Positions 46,886 to 59,115 are shown, numbered from the stretch's first letter. The stretch is DNA of 64,000 nucleotides from Acanthochromis polyacanthus (GCF_021347895.1 NC_067117.1:36400067-36464066); one strand, 5' to 3'. Program-made: numbers and translations. Notes: generated by a model not told the origin, from the sequence alone.

Positions 46886-47656
46886 TATTGATCAGAAATG
46901 ATTCAAGGGATAGTTCATTCAATTGTGTATCAGTATACTCAGACATTGGACAAATAGTAGTGCTATGAAGTTGGATGTTACAGAGACAGTGATACATGCA
47001 AATGCAGCTCCCACTGTTCCAATAACAAAAAATATTAACGAAAAAATTACTAAATGTTTTATCTTGAGATTTTACACTGAAATAAATGCAGGGGTGTGAC
47101 CAAGAGAGAGCTGCACCTGCAGTAAAATAGACTTGTACCTTGTCTGTATTGAGACTCTTTGAAAACAGGCAACAGCAGTACCAGGACTTCCTCCGAGACT
47201 GGGAGTGTCCGACACGACAAGGCAGCGGGTTTGATCCCAAAGGTAACTTTCTCTTCTAAGTCTAAGCAGCGCTGGGGTTGGCTTCCCTCCTTATCGAAAC
47301 CTCACCAAGCAGTTGAGACTTCCTTCACCTCCTTATAAGATAAAATTTTATTAATCCCAGAGGAAATTTTTTGAAAAAGTGATGTCTCTATTCTTCATAC
47401 TTTGCTATCTTGTAGATATGTCAAGAGGCAGCTTCACTGTCAGCCTCTTGGTTAGTCCACCTTATTCCTAACAGACCCAAGAGCAGTGCCTCAAGGTCCA
47501 CAGCATCTCAAATTTCACATGTAGACCTAATTAGGATTAACCTCTAGCCGCCTCATGAATGGGGCCTCCTGGTTAGGAAGACCAAGCCTGGTTTTGCTGG
47601 TGATGAAAAGCTGTCAAATAAGTCTTATCATTCAGAAAGTATAACACTATTTAACT
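46886..47656. other. Non-coding; tRNA-like SINE scrap at 47165-47245
   Basis: 47165-47245 (GCAGTACCAGGACTTCCTCC, GACACGACAAGGCAGCGGGTTTGATCCC) has a B-box-like GGTTTGATCCC and resembles 48885-48965. Nothing else recognised. Confidence 0.4.
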
Positions 47657-47950
47657 AGAAAAGCACTCAGAGAGCGCAGTACTCCGCGAAGGCTGTTAAT
47701 TCCCCCATAAATGTCATAAATGTAGCAATTTTTTTCTAGAAATGCAACATTTGTTTATTTGTTATGGATGATTAGAAATCACAGCAGCATAGAATATGAC
47801 CATATGATATAGATGTACCCACAAACAAAATGAACTTGCAGTGAGCACAGGTGTGTGTTATGCATGTGTTTTTGAGTAATATTGTGAACAGACAGACAGA
47901 CCAACGGTGATCATCACATAACTCCACTGTGTTCCTTGGCGGAATAATTA
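47657..47950 (+). repeat. Dispersed repeat X, internally deleted copy
   Basis: Has both X ends (AGAAAAGCACTCAGAGAGCG and TGTGTTCCTTGGCGGAATAA) but jumps from TATGCATGTGT directly to TTTTTGAGTAATATTGTGAA, so the central 300 bp are missing. Confidence 0.82.
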
Positions 47951-49266
47951 CAAATTCACAAAGCTTCTCCTTGAATGATACAATAATCATATATTAATTC
48001 TAAAAAGGCAACCCCAACAATAGAAAGCCCCCAAAAGCCTCTTCAGGGCCTTTTCATACCTTTTTATCTAAAGAACTGCTCCCTCCTGCACATATATGTG
48101 ACATTTGGCACATTAGCTTAACTTGTTCTCATATAGTATACAGTGGCCTTCTGTGTATCATTTGAAGAACTTGTTCAGTTCACTTTTCTTTGGAGAGTTT
48201 CTCAGCTGTCAACACAATCTACAGAAAATAGCAGAGCTTCAGAAATAATTACAAGTACCATAATGCAAAACAAGGGTTAAAAATTATAATGTAAAACAAG
48301 GCATACTGATAATATCAGTATGGTCAAATCAAGAAATACATCAGTGATAAGGTCAAAACCAGGTCCTTGAGATAAGTGTATAAGCTTTTGAGTGTGTGCA
48401 TGCAAGACTTGATTAGTGTGTGATTCATTGTATTTGAGCAGAATGACATGAGAGCATATTAAAAACTAAAAATACATCCTCAAGTATATAGAAGATGGAT
48501 CGGAATAAATTAAGCAAAACCTAATTAGAATTACTTCAGCAAATAAAGATAATGAGAAGCTTGTTATAATTAACATGGAGAGAATATAAGAAGAAAAACT
48601 AAATGAAACTCTGACTATTCATTCAACACTTTATTATTTCAACCCCATGAAGCTGAGAACTAAAATTTAAGAGTTTACTGTTTTAGGTCCCTCAACAATT
48701 TCAGAAATTATGTGTTTTCTCTAAATTATGAAAGTTTCCATAAAATTAATTTAGAAAATAGCAACATTCTTGCCAATTAACATCCACTCACTATCACTTA
48801 CTCTTATAGTTACACCTCAGGGCAGTTTGACTCTCCTGTTTGTCTACATTATGGTCTTCAGACAGAATCCTGACAAGCTCCAGAGATTCAAAGGTAACAG
48901 CAGTACCAGACTTCATCCTGTGAAGTGACAGTGCTAACCACTGAGCGATCACATCGCCCTGGAGCCAGATGTTTGCACACAATCTGCATATGCTGCTTTC
49001 AACGTAGACACTGGTATCATTTCAATGTTTGTAAAGCTACATCTACACAGACTTTACACAGCGATAACCAACACATCACTGACCAAGCTGAGTTTTACAT
49101 ACATTGTCATTATGAGAAAAAGATAAAAAATAAAAACATCAAATGGGAAACACTGGGAGGTCCATATAAAACCGTATTATGGATGTGAACATTTTGCAAG
49201 TGTAATCTTGTGATATTTTAAATCAAAATGTCCATTAACAGGTCAAGTGGAATACAAAATCAAACA
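47951..49266. other. Non-coding; SINE-like scrap at 48790-48965
   Basis: 48885-48965 has GTGCTAACCACTGAGCGATC, a tRNA-like A-box region. Nothing else recognised. Confidence 0.4.
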
Positions 49267-49896
49267 AGAAAAGCACTCAGAGAGCCCAGTACTCTGCCAA
49301 GCCACTCAGTCGTCGTATTATTTCCAAAGGCGGAAATCTTGAAAAAATTTGTGGCTGAAATCACGACGTCACAGAATGTGGTCATTTAATATAGATTTAC
49401 CCACAAACAAAATGATCTTGCACTTAACACAGGCCTGTGTTATGCATATGTACGCTATGTATGGATAGCGAACCGCGTCACCTAAATATGTACCGAGCAG
49501 CAGGAATTGGTGGGACTTGCAAACACCCCTGCAATTTAATCAATTGTTCCTTGTATCATTTCCAACAGAAAAGTCATGATAAGTCCGCAGCGGTTGATCT
49601 GAAGTCGGATCGCGATCGTTAGCAGACAGCTGACGTAGTGTTCACTTGTTGTCATAGTTACAGTGACGCTGTGCTGTTATCTCACAATAATACAGAAATC
49701 TTTAACAAACACCTGGATCCAGACTATAAGCCACATCACTGTGAAATCTAATCACTTGGTCCTTATGTCATTTCAGACCCTCCTCAATTATTTTATCCAA
49801 ATCTGTTAATTTTTGAGTAATGTTGCTAACAGACTGACTGACAGACGGACAGAGAAACGTATGCTGATCATCACATAACTCCGCCGCATTCCTTGG
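49267..49896 (+). repeat. Dispersed repeat X, best full-length copy
   Basis: About 630 bp from AGAAAAGCACTCAGAGAGCC to CTCCGCCGCATTCCTTGG. It has no long open frame and no obvious terminal inverted repeats or poly-A. Landmarks are GTTATGCATATGTACGCTAT, GATCGCGATCGTTAGCAGAC, TTTAACAAACACCTGGATCC and GCTGATCATCACATAACTCC. It serves as reference for the other copies. Confidence 0.8.
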
Positions 49897-51699
49897 TTTA
49901 AAAAAATGTGTGTGGCAAAGCGAACCAGGTTTTTATTTTCAATTTTCTCATTTAATGCACACTCAGGACTTTCTTATATACCTTATCAATGCAGGTTTAA
50001 TGTGAAAGAAAAACATAAGAAAAGCTGGATTTCACTCAACTATTTAACATGGCAAAGAAACACAACAAAGCAGAAAACTGTGCACAGTATGTGTAAAAAC
50101 ATTATTTCTGATTTAAAAAATAATAATTCAGAGCAGCAAAGTGGTGAGCATAACATGACTCTGTTGTTAATGGAATCTATGTTAGGAAAATGTCCATTAT
50201 ACTGGCTCATTTCAGCTGTCAGAAGGCTACAGGTAATTTCACCTCTTTCATTTGTCTTATTACTCGGCTTTTATGAGCAACCAGCTTTATGTATTATTTT
50301 TTTTTTTTTTTTTTTTGCCTGGTCATGATTTGAAAACCAGATTTTATGAGAGTTAGCAGAATATCATTGATATCAATGGCTGGATATCATATAAGAATAA
50401 CCTGAAAAAAATCAAGACACTCACAAAATGTCATTACAAGCTTCCTGAAGACAGGATTTACTGTTTGAGTATTATAGCCTCTACTAAGTGTACAGTGTCT
50501 CACAATGCTGCATGCATCCGTAATTGCTATTCATTATGGTTCAGTGATATGACAGAAACAATATGAGCTGGGAGAATTCTTTTTTTAACTGTTATAGATT
50601 TTGCTATGCCATTTATACCATGCTGGCTATTCATTTAATGTCTCTGGTTGTAATAAACAACTCAGTGAGACAGACTGCTTTATGTACAATATGATTAACA
50701 GCATATTTTTTAACAATGCCATGAAAAACTTTCATGTGTTAGGTAGTTTATTCCCCCAGATATTCCACAACCACACATTCCAATCTCGTTATATTATTTA
50801 TTATATGTACTTATATTATTTATTATATGTACTTCATTTATAGAAAAATGCATACGCAGTAAAGCACATTATCACTTGCCACCTCCCTCTCTAAATAAAA
50901 ATTCAAAGGTGCTTGAACAAAGTGGCTCATGCTAGACAAAACATGATGTTTCTGATATATGTGCTGTTATAAACAGGAATGTTGACATCCTTTTTATGTA
51001 TAATTGTAAGAGTGATCATCACACTTATACCTCTGCTGTGCTGATGTCTGAAATGACATACGCTGATAAAAGATAAGCAGAGATTCAAAACTCTGGAGAA
51101 TCTTCATGCTTATTTATTTTCAGAGAGAGAATGATGTTGGCAAAACAATAAACATCAAAGACTCACCAAATACAGTAGAGAAAACCTGCAACTTCTACTC
51201 AGGAGGTGGGCACAAAACCAACAGCTGGCATTTTGTTCACAGGCAGCAAATCCCAACACTGAGCATTCTAAAGAGATACACACTGGGTTAGACATGGAGT
51301 AATACTGAGGTGGATGAGGTGATACTGATGGAGTTAAGTCTTGTGATTGGAAGAAGATACACAAGACACACTGAATGATGTCAGCAAGAAAGTTTAGTGA
51401 ACAGTGAAGGAAGATGAGACCACGCTGAGCTTGTTGAGCGGAAAGTTCTCTTTTAAAAATCTTCCTGATGGCAGCTTGGATAAAAGCGTGTTGTTTTTTT
51501 AAAATTTTATTTTCTTATCACCGCAGCACTTCAAGCTGATGGTATCACCTCAATGAAAAAATGTTGCTATTAGCATCAGAGCTACCATTAGCTACGAGAG
51601 TCCTGGTACCGGCTAACGGTGTAGCCATCCCATAATAGACCACTTTTTAAAAAGTAGAAATGTGTGAGTTTATAAAAAAAAATGTTTTAAAATGTTGAA
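49897..51699. other. Non-coding, nothing recognised; 22-bp tandem duplication at 50789-50832
   Basis: TTATATTATTTATTATATG followed by TAC occurs twice in tandem. A 20-base T run lies at about 50297. No gene recognised. Confidence 0.5.
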
Positions 51700-51765
51700 T
51701 ATAATTGCTATAATTGCACTTTGAGTTTTCAGTAATCTGAGAATGTTTCAGACAGATGAAATATG

Positions 51766-52887
51766 CAGAGGTGGGTAGTAATGAGTTATATTTACTCGGT
51801 TACATTTACTTGAGTAACTTTTCAAAAAAAATGTACTTCTGAGAGTAGTTTTACTCCGTCATACGTAATACTTTTACTTGAGTAGATTTGTGAAGACGAA
51901 ACGCTGTTCTTACTCCATTACACTGGGCTACACTCAACTCGTTACTTTTTTATTTACTACATTCAGATATGCTTTATTTTGCTGGAGAGATGCCCCAGTG
52001 GATCTACCACATGACTATGTTTCACCAATCAGACGAAACAGCAATAACCACGTGACTGTGTTTCACCAGACGTTGCCCTGCAGTCACATGACCACATACG
52101 AACTGTAGCGACATAGTGGCACAAACTCTACACACGGAACAGACAGGGAATGAAAAAAATAGGGGCATTTTCGAGAAGTTTGATCTTGCTTTGGAGTCCG
52201 ACAACATTAGCATAGCATTAGCATGGATATCTCTGTCTTGGCTTTTGTCTTCTCACAAAAGCTAAAGACGGCTACTAACATGGGTGAAGTGAAGCATGAC
52301 GTCAGGCTGGTAGGTCTGTGTGATACAGCAGGGGCAGCGGGATGGGCAGTGGGGGCAGGAACACAACTATCGAATATTCAGATATTCGGGTTCAGCCCCT
52401 CATGGTATTGTTATTTTTTATCTACTGAGCCAGTGCCATTTGGAGGGAAGTGAAATACAGTATACAGTATATCTTGTCACTGTTCAAACATAAAAATGTT
52501 ACCTTACTACAGGTATTTGTTTCAAAAGCTTTATGTTGTGAAAAACAGAGATTTGGAAATTTGTGTGTCTTGTGCCTTAACTTGTCATTTTGTAAAGAAG
52601 TCATCTATTTTTGCTATTTTTTTATTATTTTATTTGGAAATACCAGAATTTGCACATGATTTTACATGTTTGTCTGTCTGAACACATCATTCAAAAAAAC
52701 AAAAACAAACTGGACATAACAATCAAACAGTTACTCAGTACTCGAATAGTCTTTTCACTAAATAATTTTTTACTCTTACTTGAGTAATTTTTTGGATGAC
52801 TACTTTTTACTTCTACTTGAGTGATATTATTTTGAAGTAACATTACTCTTACTGGAGTACAATTTTTGGATACTCTACCCACCTCTG
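51766..52887. mobile_element. hAT-type non-autonomous element, 1.1 kb
   Basis: Ends CAGAGGTGGGTAGTA and the inverse of ACTCTACCCACCTCTG, flanked by GAAATATG (51758-51765) and GAAATCTG (52888-52895), an 8-bp target duplication with one change. Subterminal TTACTTGAGTAA blocks recur near both ends. Interior open frames are short with no transposase motif. It is a fish hAT family that I recognise by its terminus. Confidence 0.88.
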
Positions 52888-52897
52888 GAAATCTGTG

Positions 52898-52898
<1 letters not shown>

Positions 52899-52928
<30 letters not shown>
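52899..52928. repeat. AT microsatellite
   Basis: Short pure AT run between the hAT element and the Gag remnant. Confidence 0.9.
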
Positions 52929-52931
<3 letters not shown>

Positions 52932-52934
52932 TGG

Positions 52935-54299
52935 CGGCTGGCCAATAGAGAGTGCTCGTTTTAGTGAGGCCAAGATGGTGTTTCATTCTGTTCACTTTGG
53001 CTGCCTGTTTATCTTCTTCGGTGCGCAGAAGCAATAAGAGCTCTGAGAAGGTGGGTGGATTAGTCTGCTTCTGTTCTCGCTGGAGTGTTGCAATTAATGT
53101 GTTGTTCCAGCACCCCCTACAGAACTGTTTGAGTAACTGCCTGTCTGCATCATCTACACCTACAGCCTTCCTTTGTACAACTGCAGTCAGGGATGTCTGC
53201 AGTCTATGAAGGTAAGTAGATGGCTTTTCTCCTGCATTCTGGTGAGTATTTAGAAATTTTGCGAACAGCTCATCTCCATCCTCAACAGTTGCATATGCTG
53301 CATTTAACAGATCCAAGTAGGTACTCGGACTAGCTTGAGGGCCTAAGTGCTTCACTACATTACTGGCGGGAGGCAGAAGACTGTCGACTATTTTCCTCAC
53401 TAGCTGTGAATGGGAAACTGTTAGGTCAGTCAAATGGAAAGCTACACTAGCTCTCCAGGTGTCGTAGTCAACCTCATAGTTACAGCAAGGGACTCTTCCT
53501 GAGAATGACCTTAATTTAGCTGGTGAGTAGAACTGAGATGTAATATCGGTGCTTTTCACAATATGCTCTACTACTACACGCTGCACTTCAGGTGTGCTAA
53601 GCTTATCGGGAGGCAAACTGAAACTACGTCGAGTCTCATCTACAAGAGGTGAGGATAATGCAGCTACTTTTGGTTGAGTGTCAGTGGAGGTGATTTTTGG
53701 AGCTTGGGGGTAAGTAAGTGGATCTACGTGAACTGGTGCTTGATTAAGCTGCGTTATGCCAGTTGGAGAGGAGGTTACCGTCCTTTCGCTTGGTGCTTGG
53801 ATAGTAGTCTGTGCATTAACTGTCTCACCTTCTTCCTCGAGAGTCTCATCTCCTATGGTTTCTGTTACTCTAGCCAGCTCCTCTCTCAAAATTTCCTCAA
53901 AGGACTTCCCGCTAAGTTTAGCTATGCCTTTGAGCTTAGACAAAAATGTGTGGGTAACTCCTGTACCTGCTTTGCGACTATAAACACTCGCTAGTGTTTT
54001 AACATGGTGAACAACTCTGGGGTCTGCAGAGCTATGCCTGTCAACAGGTAAGGTGGCTGTCACTGGCACATGAGGAGTGTGACAGTGGCTTCAAGTGTCT
54101 GCACTGCTTCGCCTGACTCAAACTCAATAATGGCTTGTTTGTGAAATTCAGACTCAGGATTGTCGATATTAATTATTCTCCTGATTGACCCATATTGTTT
54201 CAGGTAATCACAAATTTCTTCGTCCACAGTAGTGTGACTCAACCCACTAACAATGAGTGAATTTGGGACTTTGATGCTCTCTGTATCAACAATCTCCAT
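52935..54299 (-). pseudogene. PNMA-like Gag of a Gypsy-type retroelement
   Basis: Read from ATG 54299. First an RRM-like N-terminal domain (ESIKVPNSLIVSGLSHTTVD, EEICDYLKQYGSIRRI, KQAIIEFESGEAVQTLE), then after a frameshift near 54070 a long frame to about 52935. That frame has a disordered serine/threonine/proline stretch and the capsid: KLRSFSGRVP, VDYDTWRASVAFHLTD, NTHQNAGEKPSTYLHRLQT, LLKQFCRGCWNNTLIATLQ and FSELLLLLRTEEDKQ. This order, RRM-like then capsid, is that of paraneoplastic Ma antigen (PNMA) proteins and the fish Gypsy Gags related to them. The 3' side runs out at the AT microsatellite, so nucleocapsid and Pol are missing. A domesticated gene is possible but the frameshift argues against it. 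Confidence 0.8.
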
Positions 54300-54418
54300 T
54301 TTATGTGGTCTATTTCAAAAACTAAATGCAACACCAAAAGGAAATGAAGATATAAAATGGCAGACAACAAAAATAGTGCCTAAATCAAATGTGGTATGGT
54401 AATTATACTCTATCCTTG

Positions 54419-54436
54419 CTCCTGGCTGGCTCGCCA
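54419..54436 (-). promoter_or_regulatory. Candidate retroelement primer-binding site
   Basis: On the minus strand TGGCGAGCCAGCCAGGA begins with TGG, as expected for a site pairing with a tRNA 3' end, about 120 bp upstream of the Gag start. It follows AATAAAACT, which would close a 5' LTR. It fits the PNMA-like Gag as the 5' part of a Gypsy element. Confidence 0.5.
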
Positions 54437-56000
54437 AGTTTTATTCGCTCCTGTAACCCTTTAACCAATCCTGGAATGATACAGGTCTAACTACTGCCTT
54501 GGTTTGGAAGGAGCAAGGTTGAATGTAATGACCACACCAGTAACAACAGTTTGCAGTATTTTACTATGCACTTTTAAATTGCAACAGGAAATACAAAATG
54601 ATTTAAGAAAAATAAAAAAGAGGGCCCTTAAAACAAAATAAATTGTCTGTGTGTTTCTTTTATCTGCTCAACGCTTGGAAATATTGTCTTAGTCAAAGTC
54701 AGCACAGATCAATTTCACATTTAATCTGTGAGTCCAAAGTCAAGAGATCTGAGTATCGAAGTGCACTTCCGTTCACAGTGATCTGAGACCTGTATGATCC
54801 AATGTCCTTCACGATCCTACCATACAGCAGAAGGTTGGATCTGCTGTTTCAGCAGAACACAAACGCTGGTCCTAAATATCAACTGGGTGGCTCGCCATCC
54901 AATGAATCCACTGGAACACAGATCCTCTTTTTTCAGCATACAGAAAAGACCTGACCTGCATTTGAAGAAACACAGGCCTATAATCTCTGTAGCTCTCTAA
55001 GTCTTGTTGTACAACATATCAAAAATCACGACACAAAATTGTTTACTTAAGAAGTATAAACATTCATCAATTGTAACAGTACAAACTAACAAAAAATATA
55101 ATGTTAAGACTGTTTTTAGTGTATTAGTAATATGGATAACATATCACTTCTTCATCTTCAGCTTAACAGTCCTACTGTTTGTGTACTATCATGTTTTGTA
55201 AATGTCGTTCAACAGAACTTAAAATAAGACAGTGTTTCTTAGCACAGAAACATATTGTAAAATGATTAACACTTCCACAAAATAAATTATTTTGAATAAA
55301 ATAGCTTTTTTTTCTCAATATATTCTTCAAAAATAATTATTCAGATGTCACACAATGTAACATGTGACTACATAATGTATTTGCAACTTGGAATGCTAAT
55401 ACACCCATAACAAGATGTTTTACACCTTAAATAAACACTCAGAAATTAAGCAACATACTTCAAATACATTTTCCCCAGCATATTTATGGACAACATCAGT
55501 AAATTGAATATCAACAGCCATCTCACCGATTCCCATGTGCGTCACTAGAGTGAAGTTGAGGTTCAGACTCCCCACAAGAGAGAGAGAGCAGTATGCCTGT
55601 ATAACAGCATAGGCAGTTAGCATTAGATAATGTAGAGCTAGCAGCATTAGCGAGCAGCTAATAACGGAGAATTTCACCTTACCGGAGCAACGTTTCGTTC
55701 AGCTTCTTAAGCTGCCATCACCAACACAACCCCTCCCGCGTGGAATAGTGTGTGCCTCAACAGTGTGGGCTTATAACTTCGCTAACAAAGGCTATTTCGA
55801 TTTCTACTCTTCACTGCAAGCATGGCTTCCCTCTGGCAACCCAAGACGGAAAAGACAGAGAAAACGCTATGGCCTCCTAAACAGCTGAACTCGGCTTCTG
55901 ATTGGCTGCTGACTGTCAACGTCCTGCATTGTGGGAAAGTACACCTGGGAATTTTGTGTAACAAAACTATAAACTTATTGCAGGAGTATAACTGAAAAAC
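54437..56000 (-). mobile_element. Possible 5' LTR region upstream of the PNMA-like Gag
   Basis: In minus orientation the sequence before the primer site should be the LTR. A CCAAT-type CAGCCAATCAGA at about 55896-55907 and a CpG-richer block (55650-55960) would suit promoter sequence, and TGTTACACAAAA near 55963 could be its start. No 3' LTR is present to compare with, so the limits are guesses. Confidence 0.3.
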
Positions 56001-56208
56001 ATAAAAAATAAAAATAACTGGATTGTTTCCCTTCTTCCAGATTCTAACCAGGTTATCAATGTATGTTACCAGAACTTCTCTATTTATGTGTAATGTGTAT
56101 ATCTTGTATATAAACGGAAGAAAACTACATCCATCACACTACAACAATCTTATTCTGTAAACCTAATTTTCACCAGGGTTACAGACTGTTTCAGGAGTAA
56201 GAGATGTA
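56001..56208. other. Non-coding, nothing recognised
   Basis: Short AT-rich spacer. Confidence 0.4.
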
Positions 56209-56463
56209 AATGGTTGTATATTTATAGCGCTTTTATCCAAAGCACTTTACATGATATGTCACATTTACCCATTCACACACACATTCACAGACTGATGGCG
56301 GAAGCTGCCATGCAAGGCGCTAACCACAACCCACCAGGAGCAATTAGGGATTAGGTGTCTTGCTCAGGGACACCTCGACATGAGCACGATGGGCCTAGGA
56401 TCGAACCGGCAACCTTTCAGTTACAAGACGGCCACTCTACCCACTGAGCCATGCCACCCCCAT
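56209..56463 (-). mobile_element. tRNA-derived SINE (second family), minus strand
   Basis: Same family as 35096-35330. On the minus strand it has TGGCTCAGTGGG and GGTTCGATCCT promoter boxes and a body ending in GCTTTGGATAAAAGCGC. TAAATG on both sides may be the target duplication. It abuts the truncated start of a hAT transposase gene. Confidence 0.82.
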
Positions 56464-56469
56464 AAATGT

Positions 56470-58660
56470 GAAACATTTATCTGAGAAAATAAAGAAACAC
56501 GAGAGTACGAGGGCACGTATGGAGAACACCGTTAAGCTAACGATGCTAGACAAGGCTAACATCGCGACGCAGTTAGATGAGGCTTGGTGTGAGGAAGCAC
56601 AATGAAGAGGTGGACGGGGACTGGCACATTTTGGCTAAGATAATAGACTGCATTAATTTCTGCGGGGCGTTTGAGCTGGCTTTACGCGGCCACGATGAGA
56701 TGGAATCTTCAGACAACCCAGGTGTGTTTAGGAGCTTAGTCGATCTGGTCGCATCGCTTGATAGCGTGCTGGAGGAGCACCTGAAGACAGCGACACTTTT
56801 CAAAGGCACCTCAAAGACTGTGCAAAACGAACTGCTAGACTGCATGTTGTCAGTACTCAAGACCCACATTCTCGAGGAAGTAAAAAGTGCGGATTATCTT
56901 GCTATTCAGGCTCATGAGACAACTGACATTTCCACCCGTTGCCAGTTGATGCTTGTGCTAAGATACATTGACACACAAAACAACATTCAAGAGCGTTTTT
57001 TCGAGTTCATCCCTCTTCAGAATGCCACTGACACGATCGCCACAGCGCTGTTGGAGAGGCAGAGCATCATCCTCCCTCCCGGACAGGAGAGTAAGCTGAT
57101 CACCCAGGCCTATGATGGGGCTGCAGTAATGAGGGGAGCCACAAGTGGAGTGCAGCGGAAGGTAAAGGATGTGCATGCAGGTGCATACTACATTCACTGC
57201 TATGCCCATCAGCTTAACCTCATCATGCAGCAGGCAACATCACATATCCCCAGAGTAAGGGCTTTTTTTTCAGACCTTGGGGGATTTGCTGCGTTCTTCT
57301 CCCGCTCATTCAAACGAAACACTGTGCTTGACCAAATAGTGGCTCACAGACTTCCAGGGACTTCAACAACCAGATGGAACTTTCATAGCCGTGCTGTTAA
57401 CAAAGTGTTTGAATACAAGGATGACCTCATCCAGTGTTTCCAAACTATCAGAGACTCTGGTGACTTTGATCTAATCACTGTCAGAGGCAGGGGGCTTTGT
57501 GAGAATGCTGGAGGAAGAAGATTTCTGCTTTCTCCTGGCCTTGTTTCACAAGATCATGCCACATGTGGACATGCTGTTTAACCAGCTGCAGAAGAGGAAC
57601 ATCGACACTGTCTACATCACAAGAGTCATCCAGACATTCACCAACAGCATGCAAAAGATCAGGTGAATAATTATTTCTTAATATTGTAATAAAAGTCTCC
57701 AGTATGTTAGTTTTTGAAAGAGTGATTGTGGATGCTAACCTGTGTTTCTGATTAGGGATTCCATTCCTTCTCTGAGTGAGGAATACAGCGCATCTGTGCA
57801 GCAGCACTCCACAAAGAGGAGGAGGAAATTTGGACAGGGAGAACGACAGCAGTTGGCTTTAGAGGTAAGCTGCAATATTACAGTCCTGTTTACAAGACAC
57901 CCAGTAGGTGTTTTTACCTTCTTTTTTAAAATTTGTTGATATGTGAAATTATTATATGCTATATTTCTCTGTCTGCCGTCCTCCATTCCTGTGTAATAAG
58001 AGTTACACATTGGTTTTCATTATCCTATATTGTAATCACTGTGCAGCTACTGAGAAAGGCAGACACTGATCTCATCTTGTAAGAGAATACTGATGACATT
58101 ATTTACCATGGTAAAGAATACTATGTGTACTTACCTTTTTTATTATTTATGTTTTATATCATGTCATAGGTATGTGGTACAATTCTGAGCCATGCCAAAG
58201 AGCGGTTCTCATTTACCAAGCACCTCATCAGCGCCACTCTGCTACATGGAGACTTGTTTGTGCAACACACTGCACAGTTTCCAGAAGCAGCACTGGAAAC
58301 TACAGTGGAGGCCTACCCCATGTTGAACAAAGCCAAGCTGAGAACAGAGCTATCCCTCATCTATGAGAACGATGAGTTCAGGGCCTGCAGTGGTGCAATG
58401 ACTCTGTTCCAGTTTTTCATGGAGAACAACCTTCAGGACACGTTCACTGAGACTGCCTCCTCAAGATTCTCATCACCATGCCTATGACAACAGCAAAATC
58501 AGAAAGATGCTTCTCCACTTTAAAGAGAATCAAAACTTTCCTGAGGAACACCATGACGCAGGATAGACTGAATGCTCTGGCCATGCTCTCCATGGAGAAA
58601 AAACTTGTCAGAAACATTCCTGACTTTAATAAGAGGGTCATTGAGCGCTTTGCCACATAG
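56470..58660 (+). pseudogene. hAT-superfamily transposase (DUF4371/ZMYM1-like), spliced, frameshifted
   Basis: The reading starts in KHLSEKIKKHESTRAH (56470-56577), shifts frame near 56578, then runs 56577-57460 through the DUF4371 core: GVFRSLVDLVASL, ADYLAIQAHETTDISTRCQL, QAYDGAAVMRGATSGVQ and YIHCYAHQLNLIMQQ. It shifts again near 57485 and continues to KIR at 57663. Two introns with GT-AG borders are visible: 57664-57755 and 57865-58169. The last exon carries the hAT dimerisation region, SERCFSTLKRIKTFLRNTM and LNALAMLSMEKK, entered through a one-base deletion near 58455. It ends at 58660. The 5' end is cut by the SINE. Related ZMYM1-type proteins are host genes, but three frameshifts mark this one as dead. 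Confidence 0.82.
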
Positions 58661-58694
58661 AAGGACAGAAGGGCAAAATTCCAGTACAAATAAG

Positions 58695-58776
<82 letters not shown>
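58695..58776. repeat. CA microsatellite
   Basis: Pure CA, about 41 units, between the hAT pseudogene and a Tc1 fragment. Confidence 0.95.
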
Positions 58777-58778
<2 letters not shown>

Positions 58779-59115
58779 GCATGGACAAAAATGATGGACC
58801 CTTTATTCAATCTTAACTTTTTATTTTGTTGCACGGTGTTGTTGTGGAACCAGTCACTGCAGTCAGGTGATTTCTGTAACTCTCAGTGAGACTTCTACAC
58901 CTGTCGACTCCTGGTGATCAAAATGCTCCAGCTGTCCAAGGTGTGAAGGCTGTCTTTTTTCAGACTGCATGTTTCAGCTCCTTCCACAGATGTTCAGTAG
59001 GATTCAGGGCTCATTGGAGGCCACTTCAGAACAGTTCAGTGTGTTGTTCTTAGCCATTCTTCAATGTGTAGCTGTGTGTTTCAGGTCAGTGTGTCTTCAT
59101 TTTGTATGCTTCCCT
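58777..59115 (-). pseudogene. Tc1 transposon end with C-terminal transposase remnant
   Basis: Minus strand: outer site-like GGGTCCATCATTTTTGTCCA, similar to the inner repeat of the intact Tc1 at 42367-44001. Inward, the C-terminus of transposase can be followed in broken frames (KWPPMSPE for the [10 protein letters not shown] block, VEGAET for WKELKHA). Only the last third of the gene remains, with many stops. Confidence 0.7.

Noticed and set aside
53674..53994. Plus-strand frames opposite the PNMA-like Gag
   Set aside because: Shadow frames of the minus-strand coding sequence with no resemblance of their own.
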